Positions 32,076-40,168 of a stretch of 64,000 nucleotides of DNA are shown here, one piece after another. A model generated the notes under the pieces. That model did not search any database. It was given only the letters and a program-made list of their open reading frames with translations, and was not told the origin of the DNA. A program made the translations under genes and the position numbers. How positions within the stretch are numbered: the first letter of the stretch is position 1; each line of letters opens with the position of its first letter. This DNA comes from Phaeobacter sp. CECT 5382 (GTDB lineage: Bacteria > Pseudomonadota > Alphaproteobacteria > Rhodobacterales > Rhodobacteraceae), in the NCBI RefSeq assembly GCF_001457775.1, contig NZ_CYSG01000021.1:1-64000 (forward strand). Direction: 5' to 3'.

Positions 32076-32097
32076 GGCGGACCGGGAGAGGTCCGCC
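32076..32097. promoter_or_regulatory. Hairpin between narK1 and narK2
   Basis: GGCGGACC (32076-32083) and GGTCCGCC (32090-32097) form a perfect 8-bp stem with a 6-base loop, followed on the plus strand by AATTTTT. The genes here run on the minus strand, where the hairpin follows the A-rich stop region of narK1 and precedes the narK2 ribosome site. It could slow 3' decay of the narK1 message or attenuate transcription into narK2. Confidence 0.5.
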
Positions 32098-32108
32098 AAT
32101 TTTTGAAT

Positions 32109-33527
32109 TCAGGATTTCTGTGCTTCTGGGTGGTTGGCGTTCCACTCCTCGACCACTGCGACCGACTGGGCCAGCGCGGTGTTGGCGCGCTGTGCACGCA
32201 CTCGCAGGGCGTCCAGGGAAGCATGTTCAAAGTTGGCTTTCTCCTCTTCTTCCTGCGCTTCAGAGAAGCGGACAAAGAAGGCGAGAACCGAGGCACAAGC
32301 GACAGTGACACCGATGACAAAGAAGACATCTGGCCACTCCATGGTGCCTTTGAACAGGAAGCCCGCAGCCACCGCACCGGCGTTACCGCCCGCACCAACC
32401 ACACCGGCAACCGCGCCAAGCGCTTTTTTGTTGATGAAGGGAACCACCGAGTAGGTCGCGCCTTCGGCCATCTGAGTGAACAGCGAGAAGATGATCAGCA
32501 TTGGCAGCGCCAGGAACAGCACCTGCATCTGGCTGAACACCATCAAAGCACAGCCTTCACCCAACAGCACGATGAAGAGCCAGAAGCTGCGACCTTTGAG
32601 GCCCCAGAGAGCGCCGAAGTTGTCGCCAAAGATGCCACCAAGGGTCCGGGCAAAGATGTTCATCAAACCAAAGGAAGCCGCAACACCACCCGCAGCCACC
32701 AGGCTCAGGTCGAAGTAGTCATAGAAGTAGAGCGCTGCGACGTTGTTGACGGTGAGCTCGATGCCAAAGCAGGCACCGTAAATCAGGAACAGGATCCAGA
32801 CGCGGTAATCTGCCATGGCTTTGAAGTAGTCTGCGGTGACCGACTTCTTGTGCGGCAGCATGTTTTTCTCACGCAGCTCTTTGAAGTTGCCGTCAGGCGC
32901 ATCCTGGGTCAGGAAGTAATACGCGATACCGACCACAAAGATCACGCCACCCACAACCATCATCGACATGCGCCAGCCTTCGGCGTCGGTGAAACCAAAG
33001 CCGATGACAAACATCGAAAACACCATGGGCATGGCAAACTGAGTGACGCCGCCACCAAGGTTACCCCAACCGGCCGACGTGGCGTTGGCGGTGCCAACCA
33101 CATTGGGCGCGAACATCACAGTGGTGTGGTATTGGGTGATCACAAAGGAGGCCCCGATCACACCGATCAGCAGACGGAAGAACAGGAATGTTTCAAAACT
33201 GTCCGCCAGACCGATGCCCGCCACTGGAAAAGCGCCAAAAACCAGCAGGTAGGTATAGGACAACCTTGGACCGATGCGGTCACAGAGCCAGCCGATAAAG
33301 AAGCGCGCAAAGACCGTCACCGCCACCGAGGCGATGATCGACCAACCAACTTGCGATTTTGTCAGCTCCAGCTCTTCGCGCACAATGATCATCAGCGGCG
33401 CGATGCCGAACCAAGCAAAGAAGCAGGAGAAAAAGGCGAACCACGTCATGTGGAACGTCCGGATCTGCACCATCCGAACGTTGAAGAAATTTCGCCGGAG
33501 GCTTGTTGCCTTTTTCTGGATTTCCAT
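32109..33527 (-). CDS. narK1: Nitrate MFS transporter NarK1-type
   Basis: This 472-residue MFS permease resembles the NarK1 class (proton-nitrate symport), with about twelve hydrophobic segments. The first nitrate signature is recognisable in NATSAGWGNLGGGVTQFAMP and the second in GAVAGVVGAGGNAGAVAAGFLF. It begins with MEIQKKATSLRRNFFNVRMVQ, a soluble leader before helix 1. It is the first gene of the nar operon and has an FNR-type box about 80 bp upstream. In Paracoccus the two NarK parts are fused into one protein; here they are separate genes. Confidence 0.9.
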   Translation of the reverse strand: MEIQKKATSLRRNFFNVRMVQIRTFHMTWFAFFSCFFAWFGIAPLMIIVREELELTKSQVGWSIIASVAVTVFARFFIGWLCDRIGPRLSYTYLLVFGAFPVAGIGLADSFETFLFFRLLIGVIGASFVITQYHTTVMFAPNVVGTANATSAGWGNLGGGVTQFAMPMVFSMFVIGFGFTDAEGWRMSMMVVGGVIFVVGIAYYFLTQDAPDGNFKELREKNMLPHKKSVTADYFKAMADYRVWILFLIYGACFGIELTVNNVAALYFYDYFDLSLVAAGGVAASFGLMNIFARTLGGIFGDNFGALWGLKGRSFWLFIVLLGEGCALMVFSQMQVLFLALPMLIIFSLFTQMAEGATYSVVPFINKKALGAVAGVVGAGGNAGAVAAGFLFKGTMEWPDVFFVIGVTVACASVLAFFVRFSEAQEEEEKANFEHASLDALRVRAQRANTALAQSVAVVEEWNANHPEAQKS

Positions 33528-33606
33528 CGGTGTCCCTCCGAATTTGACGAAAGACCCGCTGAGGCGGGCGTTGCATGAGACCTGCGCCCATACTCCCCCC
33601 GCCGGT

Positions 33607-33620
33607 TTGATTTAGATCAT
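33607..33620 (-). promoter_or_regulatory. FNR/NarR-type box upstream of narK1
   Basis: On the plus strand the site reads TTGATTTAGATCAT, one base from the TTGATnnnnATCAA consensus. A class II activator centred here would place a transcription start near 33572, about 45 bases before the narK1 ATG. This fits anaerobic or nitrate-dependent activation of the nar operon. Confidence 0.7.
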
Positions 33621-33721
33621 AAATCACCAAAAAAACGTTCAAAATAAACGCCTTACAAACTTTTGTCATGTGAGAGAATAGGAATGCGCATGTAGAAATC
33701 CGGCGGAAATCAAGCGGGCAG

Positions 33722-33735
33722 TTGACATTTATCAA
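33722..33735 (+). promoter_or_regulatory. FNR/Dnr-type box upstream of the Crp/Fnr regulator gene
   Basis: TTGACATTTATCAA matches the FNR-family inverted repeat with one substitution in the left half. It lies about 50 bp before the regulator start at 33785, suggesting auto-regulation or control by FnrL. It is 115 bp from the nar-side box, so the two promoters may be controlled separately. Confidence 0.65.
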
Positions 33736-33784
33736 GTGAACGCGTGATCTACATGCGAACAAAACTCAGCTGGTGACGCTAGGC

Positions 33785-34483
33785 ATGCCCGATTCACATC
33801 TCTCGGAAATTCGGGACCTGCATCTTTTTGCCGATATGCAAGAAGCCCATTTTGAACGGCTCATCCGCGCTTCATATGTGCAGAATTTCCCGCCTCAGAT
33901 TGAACTTATCTCCGAAGGCGATCCAAGTGATTTTCTGCATATTCTGGTGACGGGCTCGGTGGATCTGTTTTCGTCCTGGAACGACCGTGAGACCAGCATG
34001 GCTACGGTCCGCCCCATTTCGACCTTCATTCTGGCAGCCACCGTAAAGGACGCGCCCTATTTGATGTCGGCCCGCACCATGGAAAAAAGCCGCATTATGC
34101 TGATCCCCAGTCAGGACGTGCGCGAGGCGTTTTCAAATGACGGCCAATTTGCCCGTGCCATCGTCGATGAGCTGGCTCAATGCTATCGCGGCGTTATCAA
34201 AAACACCAAGGATCTGAAACTGCGCACCTCGCTGGAGCGGCTGGCCAACTATCTGTTGCGCCAGCAGATTCGTTCGGGTGGAGGGGCAAGTTTCACGCTG
34301 GACGCGGAAAAACGCCGCCTCGCCTCGGTCCTTGGCATGACTTCGGAAAACTTGAGCCGCGCCTTCAAGGGGTTGCGCCCCTACGGTGTGCAGGTGAAGG
34401 GGGCCGAGATCACCATCACCAATCAGGCCGATCTCGAAGGTTTCGCCAAACCGAACCCGCTGATCGACAACCGCAGCCCTTGA
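33785..34483 (+). CDS. Crp/Fnr-family regulator, NarR/Dnr-like, without iron-sulfur cysteines
   Basis: This 232-residue regulator has an N-terminal cyclic-nucleotide-type beta roll (about residues 10-125) and a C-terminal winged helix. The recognition helix in MTSENLSRAFKGL contains the E-xx-SR pattern that reads TTGAT half-sites. Only one Cys is present, so it cannot hold the FNR 4Fe-4S cluster; it belongs with Dnr, NnrR or NarR proteins. Divergent position next to narK matches NarR of Paracoccus, which activates nar in response to nitrate, while Dnr would respond to nitric oxide. I start at the ATG at 33785; a GTG at 33773 would add four residues. Confidence 0.85.
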   Translation: MPDSHLSEIRDLHLFADMQEAHFERLIRASYVQNFPPQIELISEGDPSDFLHILVTGSVDLFSSWNDRETSMATVRPISTFILAATVKDAPYLMSARTMEKSRIMLIPSQDVREAFSNDGQFARAIVDELAQCYRGVIKNTKDLKLRTSLERLANYLLRQQIRSGGGASFTLDAEKRRLASVLGMTSENLSRAFKGLRPYGVQVKGAEITITNQADLEGFAKPNPLIDNRSP

Positions 34484-34485
34484 GC

Positions 34486-34537
34486 TGATGTCTGTCTGGT
34501 CAGGAGATCCCTGACAACCCATCCCTAGCAGACGTCA
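34486..34537. terminator. Nested hairpin between convergent genes
   Basis: An outer stem TGATGTCTG (34486-34494) pairs with CAGACGTCA (34529-34537) with one G-T pair, and an inner stem GTCAGG (34499-34504) pairs with CCTGAC (34510-34515). It sits between the ends of the Crp/Fnr regulator gene and the GtrS-like kinase gene. Both transcripts would form it. There is no T run. Confidence 0.45.
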
Positions 34538-36010
34538 GTGCCGCAGGATTTCAAGCCGGGCGCATAACCCCTTGCTACGTCCCTGACTGCCGCCCTCAGT
34601 TCGACTGCCCTGCTCAAAGCTGAGACTGCCGCCATGCTGTTCGGCCACCGTCGCCACGATGGTCAGGCCAAGACCAAAGCCATCGATTGATTTGGTATTG
34701 GCGCCGCGTTGAAACGGGGCCAGCACGGCTTCGATATCTGCGACGGTCAGTTCTGACCCTTCATCCTCGACGGTGATTACCGCCCGTTCAGATGTCGCTT
34801 CCAGGCGCACCTCGGCGCGGCGGCCATATTTCAGGGCATTATCCACCAGATTGGTCAGTGCGCGTTGCAACAACAGCGGGCGGGCCGTGACGAGAACCCG
34901 GCGCGCATCCGCCAGGCCGGACAGATCCCCCTGCCCCGTGCGCAGCGAAAACAACGACTGTGCCCCCTGCATCACTTCGGGTGGGGCTGCGACATAGCTC
35001 ACGGGGCGCCCCAGATCCTGATAATCGGCCACCAGTGCTTCGACCAGCGCGCTCAGCGATATCTGGCGCGGGGTCTCCAGGCTGAGCTCGGAGCGTGTAT
35101 AGGTTAGAACACTTTCGATCATGCCAGTCATACTGTCGATATCGGCCTCCAGCCTGCCGCGCAGTTCCGCGTCTGCAATCAGCGCTGCACGCAGCCGTAA
35201 GCGGGTGGCAGGCGTGCCCAGATCATGACTGACCCCGGACAGAACCGTCGCCCGTTTGGTAATCTGTTGGCGCGCGCCTTCAAGGTGGTCGTTCACCGCG
35301 CCCACGATCTGTTGCAGCTCTTGGGGGCCTTCGGCAGAATACCGATCAGGCCCCCCCAAGGTCCGGCGCTGGCGCAGCTGGCTAGCAAAGGCGCCAAAGT
35401 TTGCCACGGTGTCGGCGCTGAGGCTGAGCAGGATCGCCAGTGCCACAGCCGCCAGAAGCACCGCCAATAGCCGCAGGTCAGCGGGAGCGGCCGTGCAGCC
35501 CCAAACCTGAGTGCCATCAATGCGCTGCCAGCTGCCCTCGCCCAGGCGGGCAAAGACAATCGGCATGCTGCAATAGCGCGCCAGAAGACGCGTGATTCCG
35601 CCCAGTTTCTGCGCCGCCGTCTGGCCTGCGTCCGAGACCAGCTCTGACACGGCATATTGCAGATCGCCGGAGACCACCGCCAGACGCAGTACCGCGCCGC
35701 CGGGGTCAGGGCGGATCGACACATCCGTGACAAAGCCCGGTTTTGGCAGATCGGGCAACTGCCGGATCCACTGGCTGCCGGTTTGGTGCGCCAGCGCCTG
35801 CGGCACGGGTTGAACCGTCACCCCAGTCGGCACAGGCGCCCCGTGCTGCAGGCTGTGAAACAGCAATACACCAGCGGTTTCACTGCGGTTGAGATGGCTT
35901 TGCCAGGCGCTCACCGACTGCAACCAGAGACCTGCTGTCACAAGGCCGATCACAAACCCTGTCACCACCCAGATCCGGCTCAGCGTCTTGAGCCGCAGCG
36001 CCCGCCTCAT
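34535..36010 (-). CDS. Sensor histidine kinase, GtrS-like (glucose module)
   Basis: This 491-residue kinase has transmembrane helices at about residues 12-30 and 180-198, bracketing a periplasmic sensor region of about 150 residues, then a HAMP-like linker. The phosphoacceptor is His262 in GVSHDLGTPATRLR. The ATPase domain carries LVDNALKYG (N box), ITVEDEG and GFGLGLTIV. It overlaps its response regulator by 4 bp. The arrangement with a glucose-type ABC operon and glucokinase resembles GtrS/GltR of Pseudomonas, but the sensor domain sequence itself gives no ligand information. Confidence 0.85.
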   Translation of the reverse strand: MRRALRLKTLSRIWVVTGFVIGLVTAGLWLQSVSAWQSHLNRSETAGVLLFHSLQHGAPVPTGVTVQPVPQALAHQTGSQWIRQLPDLPKPGFVTDVSIRPDPGGAVLRLAVVSGDLQYAVSELVSDAGQTAAQKLGGITRLLARYCSMPIVFARLGEGSWQRIDGTQVWGCTAAPADLRLLAVLLAAVALAILLSLSADTVANFGAFASQLRQRRTLGGPDRYSAEGPQELQQIVGAVNDHLEGARQQITKRATVLSGVSHDLGTPATRLRLRAALIADAELRGRLEADIDSMTGMIESVLTYTRSELSLETPRQISLSALVEALVADYQDLGRPVSYVAAPPEVMQGAQSLFSLRTGQGDLSGLADARRVLVTARPLLLQRALTNLVDNALKYGRRAEVRLEATSERAVITVEDEGSELTVADIEAVLAPFQRGANTKSIDGFGLGLTIVATVAEQHGGSLSFEQGSRTEGGSQGRSKGLCARLEILRH

Positions 36011-36759
36011 TGCGGCTCTTCCACCGTGATATCGACTGCAAGGATATAGCCGGTCCCACGGGCAGTACGCAGCATCTGCGGCTCTTTCGGGTCGGTTTCG
36101 ATCTTGGAGCGCAATCGCCCGACAAGCATGTCGATGGCCCGCCCCGAGATTTCTGCCCCGCCCTCGCCTGTCCCATCACCTGCGCGCGCGTCATCCAGCG
36201 CCAGATGGATCTCTTCGCGGGTCAGGGGAATATGCGGATTGGCCAGAAACACCTTCAGCAGATCCGTCTCGCGTTGCGACAGTGCCACCTGAAAGCCCTG
36301 CGGCGACAAGACTTCATCGCGCTTGCCATCATAGATCCAGCCGCCAAAGCGAAACAGCGAAATTTTGCGGCGGTACACCAGCGACGCACTGCGGCTGGCG
36401 CGCAGCAAAACCGCCCGCAGCCGCGCCAGCAACAGCTGCGGATTGAACGGCTTGGCAATATAGTCGTCCGCACCACCCGCATAGCCGGCCATGCGTTGAT
36501 GATCCTGCGATAGGGCCGACACCAGAATAATCGGCACATCCTGGTCGGCGCGCAGCCGGGCGCAGATCTCAACGCCATTCTCAGCCCCCAGCATCACATC
36601 CAGCAAGATCAGATCAATGCGCCCCGCCTGCAGATGCGCCTGTATCTCCGCCTCAGTCTCGGCAGGCAGCGCGATAAAGCCATTCTGCTGCAGAAACTGC
36701 GTCAGCATGGCACGCGTTTCGGCGTCGTCATCAACCACCAAAAGACGGGGAATCGTCAT
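36007..36759 (-). CDS. OmpR-family response regulator, GltR-like
   Basis: This 250-residue regulator has a receiver domain with acidic pocket Asp11/Asp12, phosphoacceptor Asp54 in LILLDVMLG and switch Lys in YIAKPFNPQLL, followed by a winged-helix domain with DMLVGRLRSKIETDPKEP and RGTGYIL. It is the first gene of a two-gene operon with its kinase. The operon is divergent from the sugar ABC operon. A direct repeat GTAAC-N5-GTAAC in the shared promoter region is a plausible binding site. Confidence 0.88.
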   Translation of the reverse strand: MTIPRLLVVDDDAETRAMLTQFLQQNGFIALPAETEAEIQAHLQAGRIDLILLDVMLGAENGVEICARLRADQDVPIILVSALSQDHQRMAGYAGGADDYIAKPFNPQLLLARLRAVLLRASRSASLVYRRKISLFRFGGWIYDGKRDEVLSPQGFQVALSQRETDLLKVFLANPHIPLTREEIHLALDDARAGDGTGEGGAEISGRAIDMLVGRLRSKIETDPKEPQMLRTARGTGYILAVDITVEEPQ

Positions 36760-37063
36760 ATCTGTTGTCTCTCGCCACTCATTGCGCCATGCAAATCACC
36801 TGGCGCCGGTTTCTGGTCTTTGTTGCGACAGGTTTCGATACAGACTGCCCCATTTTCAAGTCTCAGGTAACAAGTTGTAACGGATCAGCAGGTTTTCTTT
36901 GTATCGCCCCCATGATGCCCCGGCTCAGCCATTGCGACACGGGCCCGCCCTGACGCAGGCTATCCGCATACTGCCAACCAATAGGCAGCGCACAGAACAA
37001 AGCACAGAACTAACCGGGAAAGACAAAGAAAAGACCACACGACAATTCTGGGAGGAAATCGTC
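36760..37063. other. Divergent promoter region, response regulator and sugar ABC operon
   Basis: This 304-bp gap separates the divergent regulator and transporter operons. Apart from a direct repeat at 36867-36881 and the ribosome site GGAGGAAA at 37051-37058 it holds nothing I can name. Open frames reaching into it lack ribosome sites. Confidence 0.5.
36867..36881 (+). promoter_or_regulatory. GTAAC direct repeat, candidate response-regulator site
   Basis: GTAAC occurs at 36867-36871 and 36877-36881 with 5 bases between, that is one helical turn apart. Tandem half-sites with this spacing are the usual target of OmpR-family regulators. The position, between the regulator gene and the gts-like operon, suggests control of one or both. 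Confidence 0.45.
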
Positions 37064-38308
37064 ATGAGAAATTCCGTATTCGCCGCCACATCAACTTTGG
37101 CGCTGCTGGCCGCAGTCAGTGTCAGCGCAGGCCCCCAAGCAGAAGTCTTACATTGGTGGACCTCGGGCGGGGAGGCAAAATCCGTCGCCGTGCTGCAAGA
37201 AGAGTTTGCCGCAAATGGTGGCACCTGGACCGATATGCCCGTGGCCGGCGGCGGTGGTGATGCCGCCATGACCGCCCTGCGTGCCCGGGTGCTGTCCGGC
37301 AACGCGCCCGCCGCCGTGCAACTGAAAGGCCCGGCCATTCAGGAATGGTTTGATGAAGGCGTGCTGGCTGATATCTCGTCGGTCGCCGAGGCCGAAGGCT
37401 GGGACAAGGTGCTGCCCGCCTCCATCGCGGCGCATATGAAATGCGAAGGCAGTTGGTGCGCCGCCCCGGTCAATGTGCACCGGGTTGACTGGCTGTGGGC
37501 CAATGCGGAAATCCTGTCCGCAAATGATATCGAGATGCCAACTAGTTGGGCAGAGTTCAATGCTGCCGCCGACAAACTGCAGGCCGCCGGGGTGATCCCG
37601 CTGGCCCATGGCGGACAGGCCTGGCAGGACGCCACCGTGTTCGAGGTGGTCGCCCTGGGCATTCTGGGCGTCGAGGGCTTTCACAAAGCCTTTGTCGAGC
37701 TGGACCCAGCAACGCTGACCTCTGACAAAATGCATGCGGTGTTTGACCAGATGCGCAAGATGCGTGGCTATGTGGACAGCAATTTCCCCGGACGCGACTG
37801 GAACCTTGCGACCTCGATGGTGATGAATGGCGAAGCCGCCTTTCAGATCATGGGCGACTGGGCCAAAGGTGAATTCCTGGCCGCAGGCAAGGTGCCGGGC
37901 GAGGATTTCCTCTGTGCCTCGGCACCGGGCAATGGTTTTCTGTATAATGTCGACAGCTTTGCCATGTTCGACGTGGACGGCGCAGAAAAACAAGACGGTC
38001 AGGCGCTCTTGGCCAAACTGATCGTCGGGCAGAACTTCCAGAAGGTCTTCAACCTCAACAAGGGGTCGATCCCGGCCCGCGTCGATGTCAACATGGCGGA
38101 GTTCGACAGCTGCGCGCATCTATCGGCGGCCGAAATGACCTCCAGCTCAAAAGAAGGCTCTTTGCTGCCCAGCTATGCCCATGGCATGGCGCTGCGCGGT
38201 GCCCAGTCCGGGGCCATCACCGATGTGGTGACAGCACATTTCAACTCTGACATGTCCTCTGACGAAGCCGTGACGATGCTGGAAAATGCGGTGAGAAACT
38301 CTCTCTGA
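37064..38308 (+). CDS. gtsA: Sugar ABC transporter substrate-binding protein, GtsA-like
   Basis: This 414-residue periplasmic protein of the CUT1 class would bind glucose or a related sugar. The signal peptide is residues 1-23 (MRNSVFAATSTLALLAAVSVSA). Downstream, VLHWWTSGGEAKSVAVL, AVQLKGPAIQEW, PVNVHRVDWLWANAEIL and AFQIMGDWAKGEF are typical of glucose/mannose binding proteins. Start at 37064 is preceded by GGAGGAAA; a longer frame from 36899 lacks both ribosome site and leader sense. Placement before two permeases, an ATPase and glucokinase supports glucose. Confidence 0.9.
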   Translation: MRNSVFAATSTLALLAAVSVSAGPQAEVLHWWTSGGEAKSVAVLQEEFAANGGTWTDMPVAGGGGDAAMTALRARVLSGNAPAAVQLKGPAIQEWFDEGVLADISSVAEAEGWDKVLPASIAAHMKCEGSWCAAPVNVHRVDWLWANAEILSANDIEMPTSWAEFNAAADKLQAAGVIPLAHGGQAWQDATVFEVVALGILGVEGFHKAFVELDPATLTSDKMHAVFDQMRKMRGYVDSNFPGRDWNLATSMVMNGEAAFQIMGDWAKGEFLAAGKVPGEDFLCASAPGNGFLYNVDSFAMFDVDGAEKQDGQALLAKLIVGQNFQKVFNLNKGSIPARVDVNMAEFDSCAHLSAAEMTSSSKEGSLLPSYAHGMALRGAQSGAITDVVTAHFNSDMSSDEAVTMLENAVRNSL

Positions 38309-38336
38309 TCTATCCGATCACAGTTCACATCAGTGC

Positions 38337-38364
38337 CCCATCCCGCGTTAACATGCGGGGTGGG
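38337..38364 (+). promoter_or_regulatory. Intercistronic hairpin after the sugar-binding protein gene
   Basis: CCCATCCCGC (38337-38346) pairs with GCGGGGTGGG (38355-38364), a 10-bp stem with one G-T pair and loop GTTAACAT. It follows the binding-protein stop and precedes the first permease. Hairpins here usually protect the upstream message or partly stop transcription, so that the binding protein is made in excess over the membrane subunits. Confidence 0.6.
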
Positions 38365-38390
38365 TCGGGGCTAAGAGGGGCGTAAATTCA

Positions 38391-39263
38391 ATGACTGCAT
38401 GGCTGGAACGGCAGATCCCAAAGATGGTGCTGGCGCCTTCTTTCGTGGCGGTCCTGATCTTTGTCTACGGCTTCATCGGCTGGACCGCATGGGTCTCTCT
38501 GACGCGATCACGGCTGCTGCCGAAATATGACCTGCACGGATTTATTCAATACAAACGGCTCCTTGCGTCGCCACGCTGGGATACGGCAATGGACAATCTG
38601 TTTGTCTTTGGAGCCCTTTTCATTGGCATATCAATGCTGTTGGGGCTGCTGCTGGCGATCCTGCTGGACCAGAAGATCCGCGTCGAAGGCGTGCTGCGCA
38701 CCATCTATTTGTATCCGATGGCGCTGTCGATGATCGTCACTGGCACTGCCTGGAAATGGATCATGAACCCCGGTCTGGGCCTGGAGGCAATGGTGCGCAG
38801 CTGGGGCTTTGAAAGCTTCTCCTTTGCCTGGGTGATCGATCCCAAGATGGCGATCTATGCCGTCGTCATCGCAGGTGTCTGGCAGGCCTCCGGCTTTGTC
38901 ATGGCGCTGTTTCTGGCCGGGCTGCGCAGCGTTGATGGTGAAATCATCAAGGCCGCTCAGGTCGATGGCATCCCCGGCTGGCGGATCTATTCGGCCATTA
39001 TCCTGCCCTCGATGGCACCAATATTCCTGTCCGCCTTTATCGTGCTGGCGCATCTTGCGATCAAAAGCTTTGATCTGGTTATCGCCCTCACCGGTGGCGG
39101 GCCGGGATATGCCACAGATCTGCCCGCCACCTATATGTATGCCATGGCCTTTTCGCGCGGTGACATCGGTCAGGCGGCGAGTTCCGCCATGGTGATGATG
39201 GCGGTCGTCTTTGCCATCGTGGTGCCCTATCTCTATTCCGAATTGAGAGCGAAACATGACTGA
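38391..39263 (+). CDS. gtsB: Sugar ABC transporter permease, GtsB-like
   Basis: This 290-residue membrane protein of the MalF-like group has six predicted helices. The EAA loop reads IKAAQVDGIPGWRIYSAIILP at about residues 185-205. It carries the usual FLLP-independent N-terminus starting MTAWLERQIPK. The ATG follows GAGGGG. Its end overlaps the next permease gene by 8 bp. Confidence 0.9.
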   Translation: MTAWLERQIPKMVLAPSFVAVLIFVYGFIGWTAWVSLTRSRLLPKYDLHGFIQYKRLLASPRWDTAMDNLFVFGALFIGISMLLGLLLAILLDQKIRVEGVLRTIYLYPMALSMIVTGTAWKWIMNPGLGLEAMVRSWGFESFSFAWVIDPKMAIYAVVIAGVWQASGFVMALFLAGLRSVDGEIIKAAQVDGIPGWRIYSAIILPSMAPIFLSAFIVLAHLAIKSFDLVIALTGGGPGYATDLPATYMYAMAFSRGDIGQAASSAMVMMAVVFAIVVPYLYSELRAKHD

Positions 39264-40164
39264 TTTCATCTCGTCCACGGGCCTGCCTGCTGCCAGTCGC
39301 GCACCATCCCGGCCTGCCCAGATTGCACTGCGCTGGCTGCTGTTCACCCTGCTGGGGGTGTTTGCGCTGTTCTATCTGATGCCGCTCTTTGTCATGGTAA
39401 CCACCTCGCTCAAAAGCCTTGAGGAAATCCGCACCGGCAGTCTGGTGGCCTTTCCGCGTGAGATCACGTTCGAGGCCTGGCGCACCGCCTGGTCCGGGGC
39501 CTGTACCGGCATCCAGTGCGAGGGGCTGCGCCCCTATTTCTGGAATTCGGTGATCCTAGCGGTGCCTGCGGTGCTGATCTCGACCTTTCTGGGGGCGGCC
39601 AATGGCTATGTCATCGCCCAGTGGAATTTTCGCGGTGCCAACCTGATCTTTTCGGCGATGCTGTTTGGCTGTTTCATCCCCTTTCAGGTGGTGCTGTTGC
39701 CAATGGCGCGCATGCTGGGCCTGATGGGGATTGCCGGCACAATTCCGGGGCTGATGTTTGCCCATGTGATCTATGGCATTGGCTTTACCACGCTGTTTTT
39801 CCGTAATTTCTACGTCACGGTGCCGGGCGATCTGGTCAAAGCTGCCAAGGTCGACGGCGCGGGTTTCTTCCGTATCTTCTGGTCGATCTTTTTGCCGCTC
39901 AGCCTGCCGATTTTCGTAGTCACTGTGATCTGGCAATTCACCCAGATTTGGAATGATTTCCTGTTTGGCGTGAGCTTCAGCCAGGCGGGCACCCAGCCGG
40001 TCACGGTGGCGCTGAATAATATCGTCAACTCCACCACCGGGGTGAAGGAATACAACGTCGATATGGCCGCCGCCATCATCGCTGCCCTGCCAACACTGCT
40101 GGTCTATGTGGTTGCCGGTAAATATTTTATCCGCGGTCTCACCGCCGGTTCCGTGAAAGGTTGA
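39256..40164 (+). CDS. gtsC: Sugar ABC transporter permease, GtsC-like
   Basis: This 302-residue MalG-like membrane protein has six predicted helices and the EAA loop VKAAKVDGAGFFRIFWSIFLP at about 193-213. A short Cys-containing insert (SGACTGIQCEG) occurs in the first periplasmic loop, a feature of the glucose/mannose subgroup. Together with the preceding permease it forms the pore. It is followed by the ATPase gene after 4 bp. Confidence 0.9.
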   Translation: MTDFISSTGLPAASRAPSRPAQIALRWLLFTLLGVFALFYLMPLFVMVTTSLKSLEEIRTGSLVAFPREITFEAWRTAWSGACTGIQCEGLRPYFWNSVILAVPAVLISTFLGAANGYVIAQWNFRGANLIFSAMLFGCFIPFQVVLLPMARMLGLMGIAGTIPGLMFAHVIYGIGFTTLFFRNFYVTVPGDLVKAAKVDGAGFFRIFWSIFLPLSLPIFVVTVIWQFTQIWNDFLFGVSFSQAGTQPVTVALNNIVNSTTGVKEYNVDMAAAIIAALPTLLVYVVAGKYFIRGLTAGSVKG

Positions 40165-40168
40165 CCCC

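Noticed and set aside
32103-33578. 491-codon open frame on the plus strand opposite narK1
   Set aside because: Antisense shadow of a clear MFS gene with the same codon-complement composition bias.
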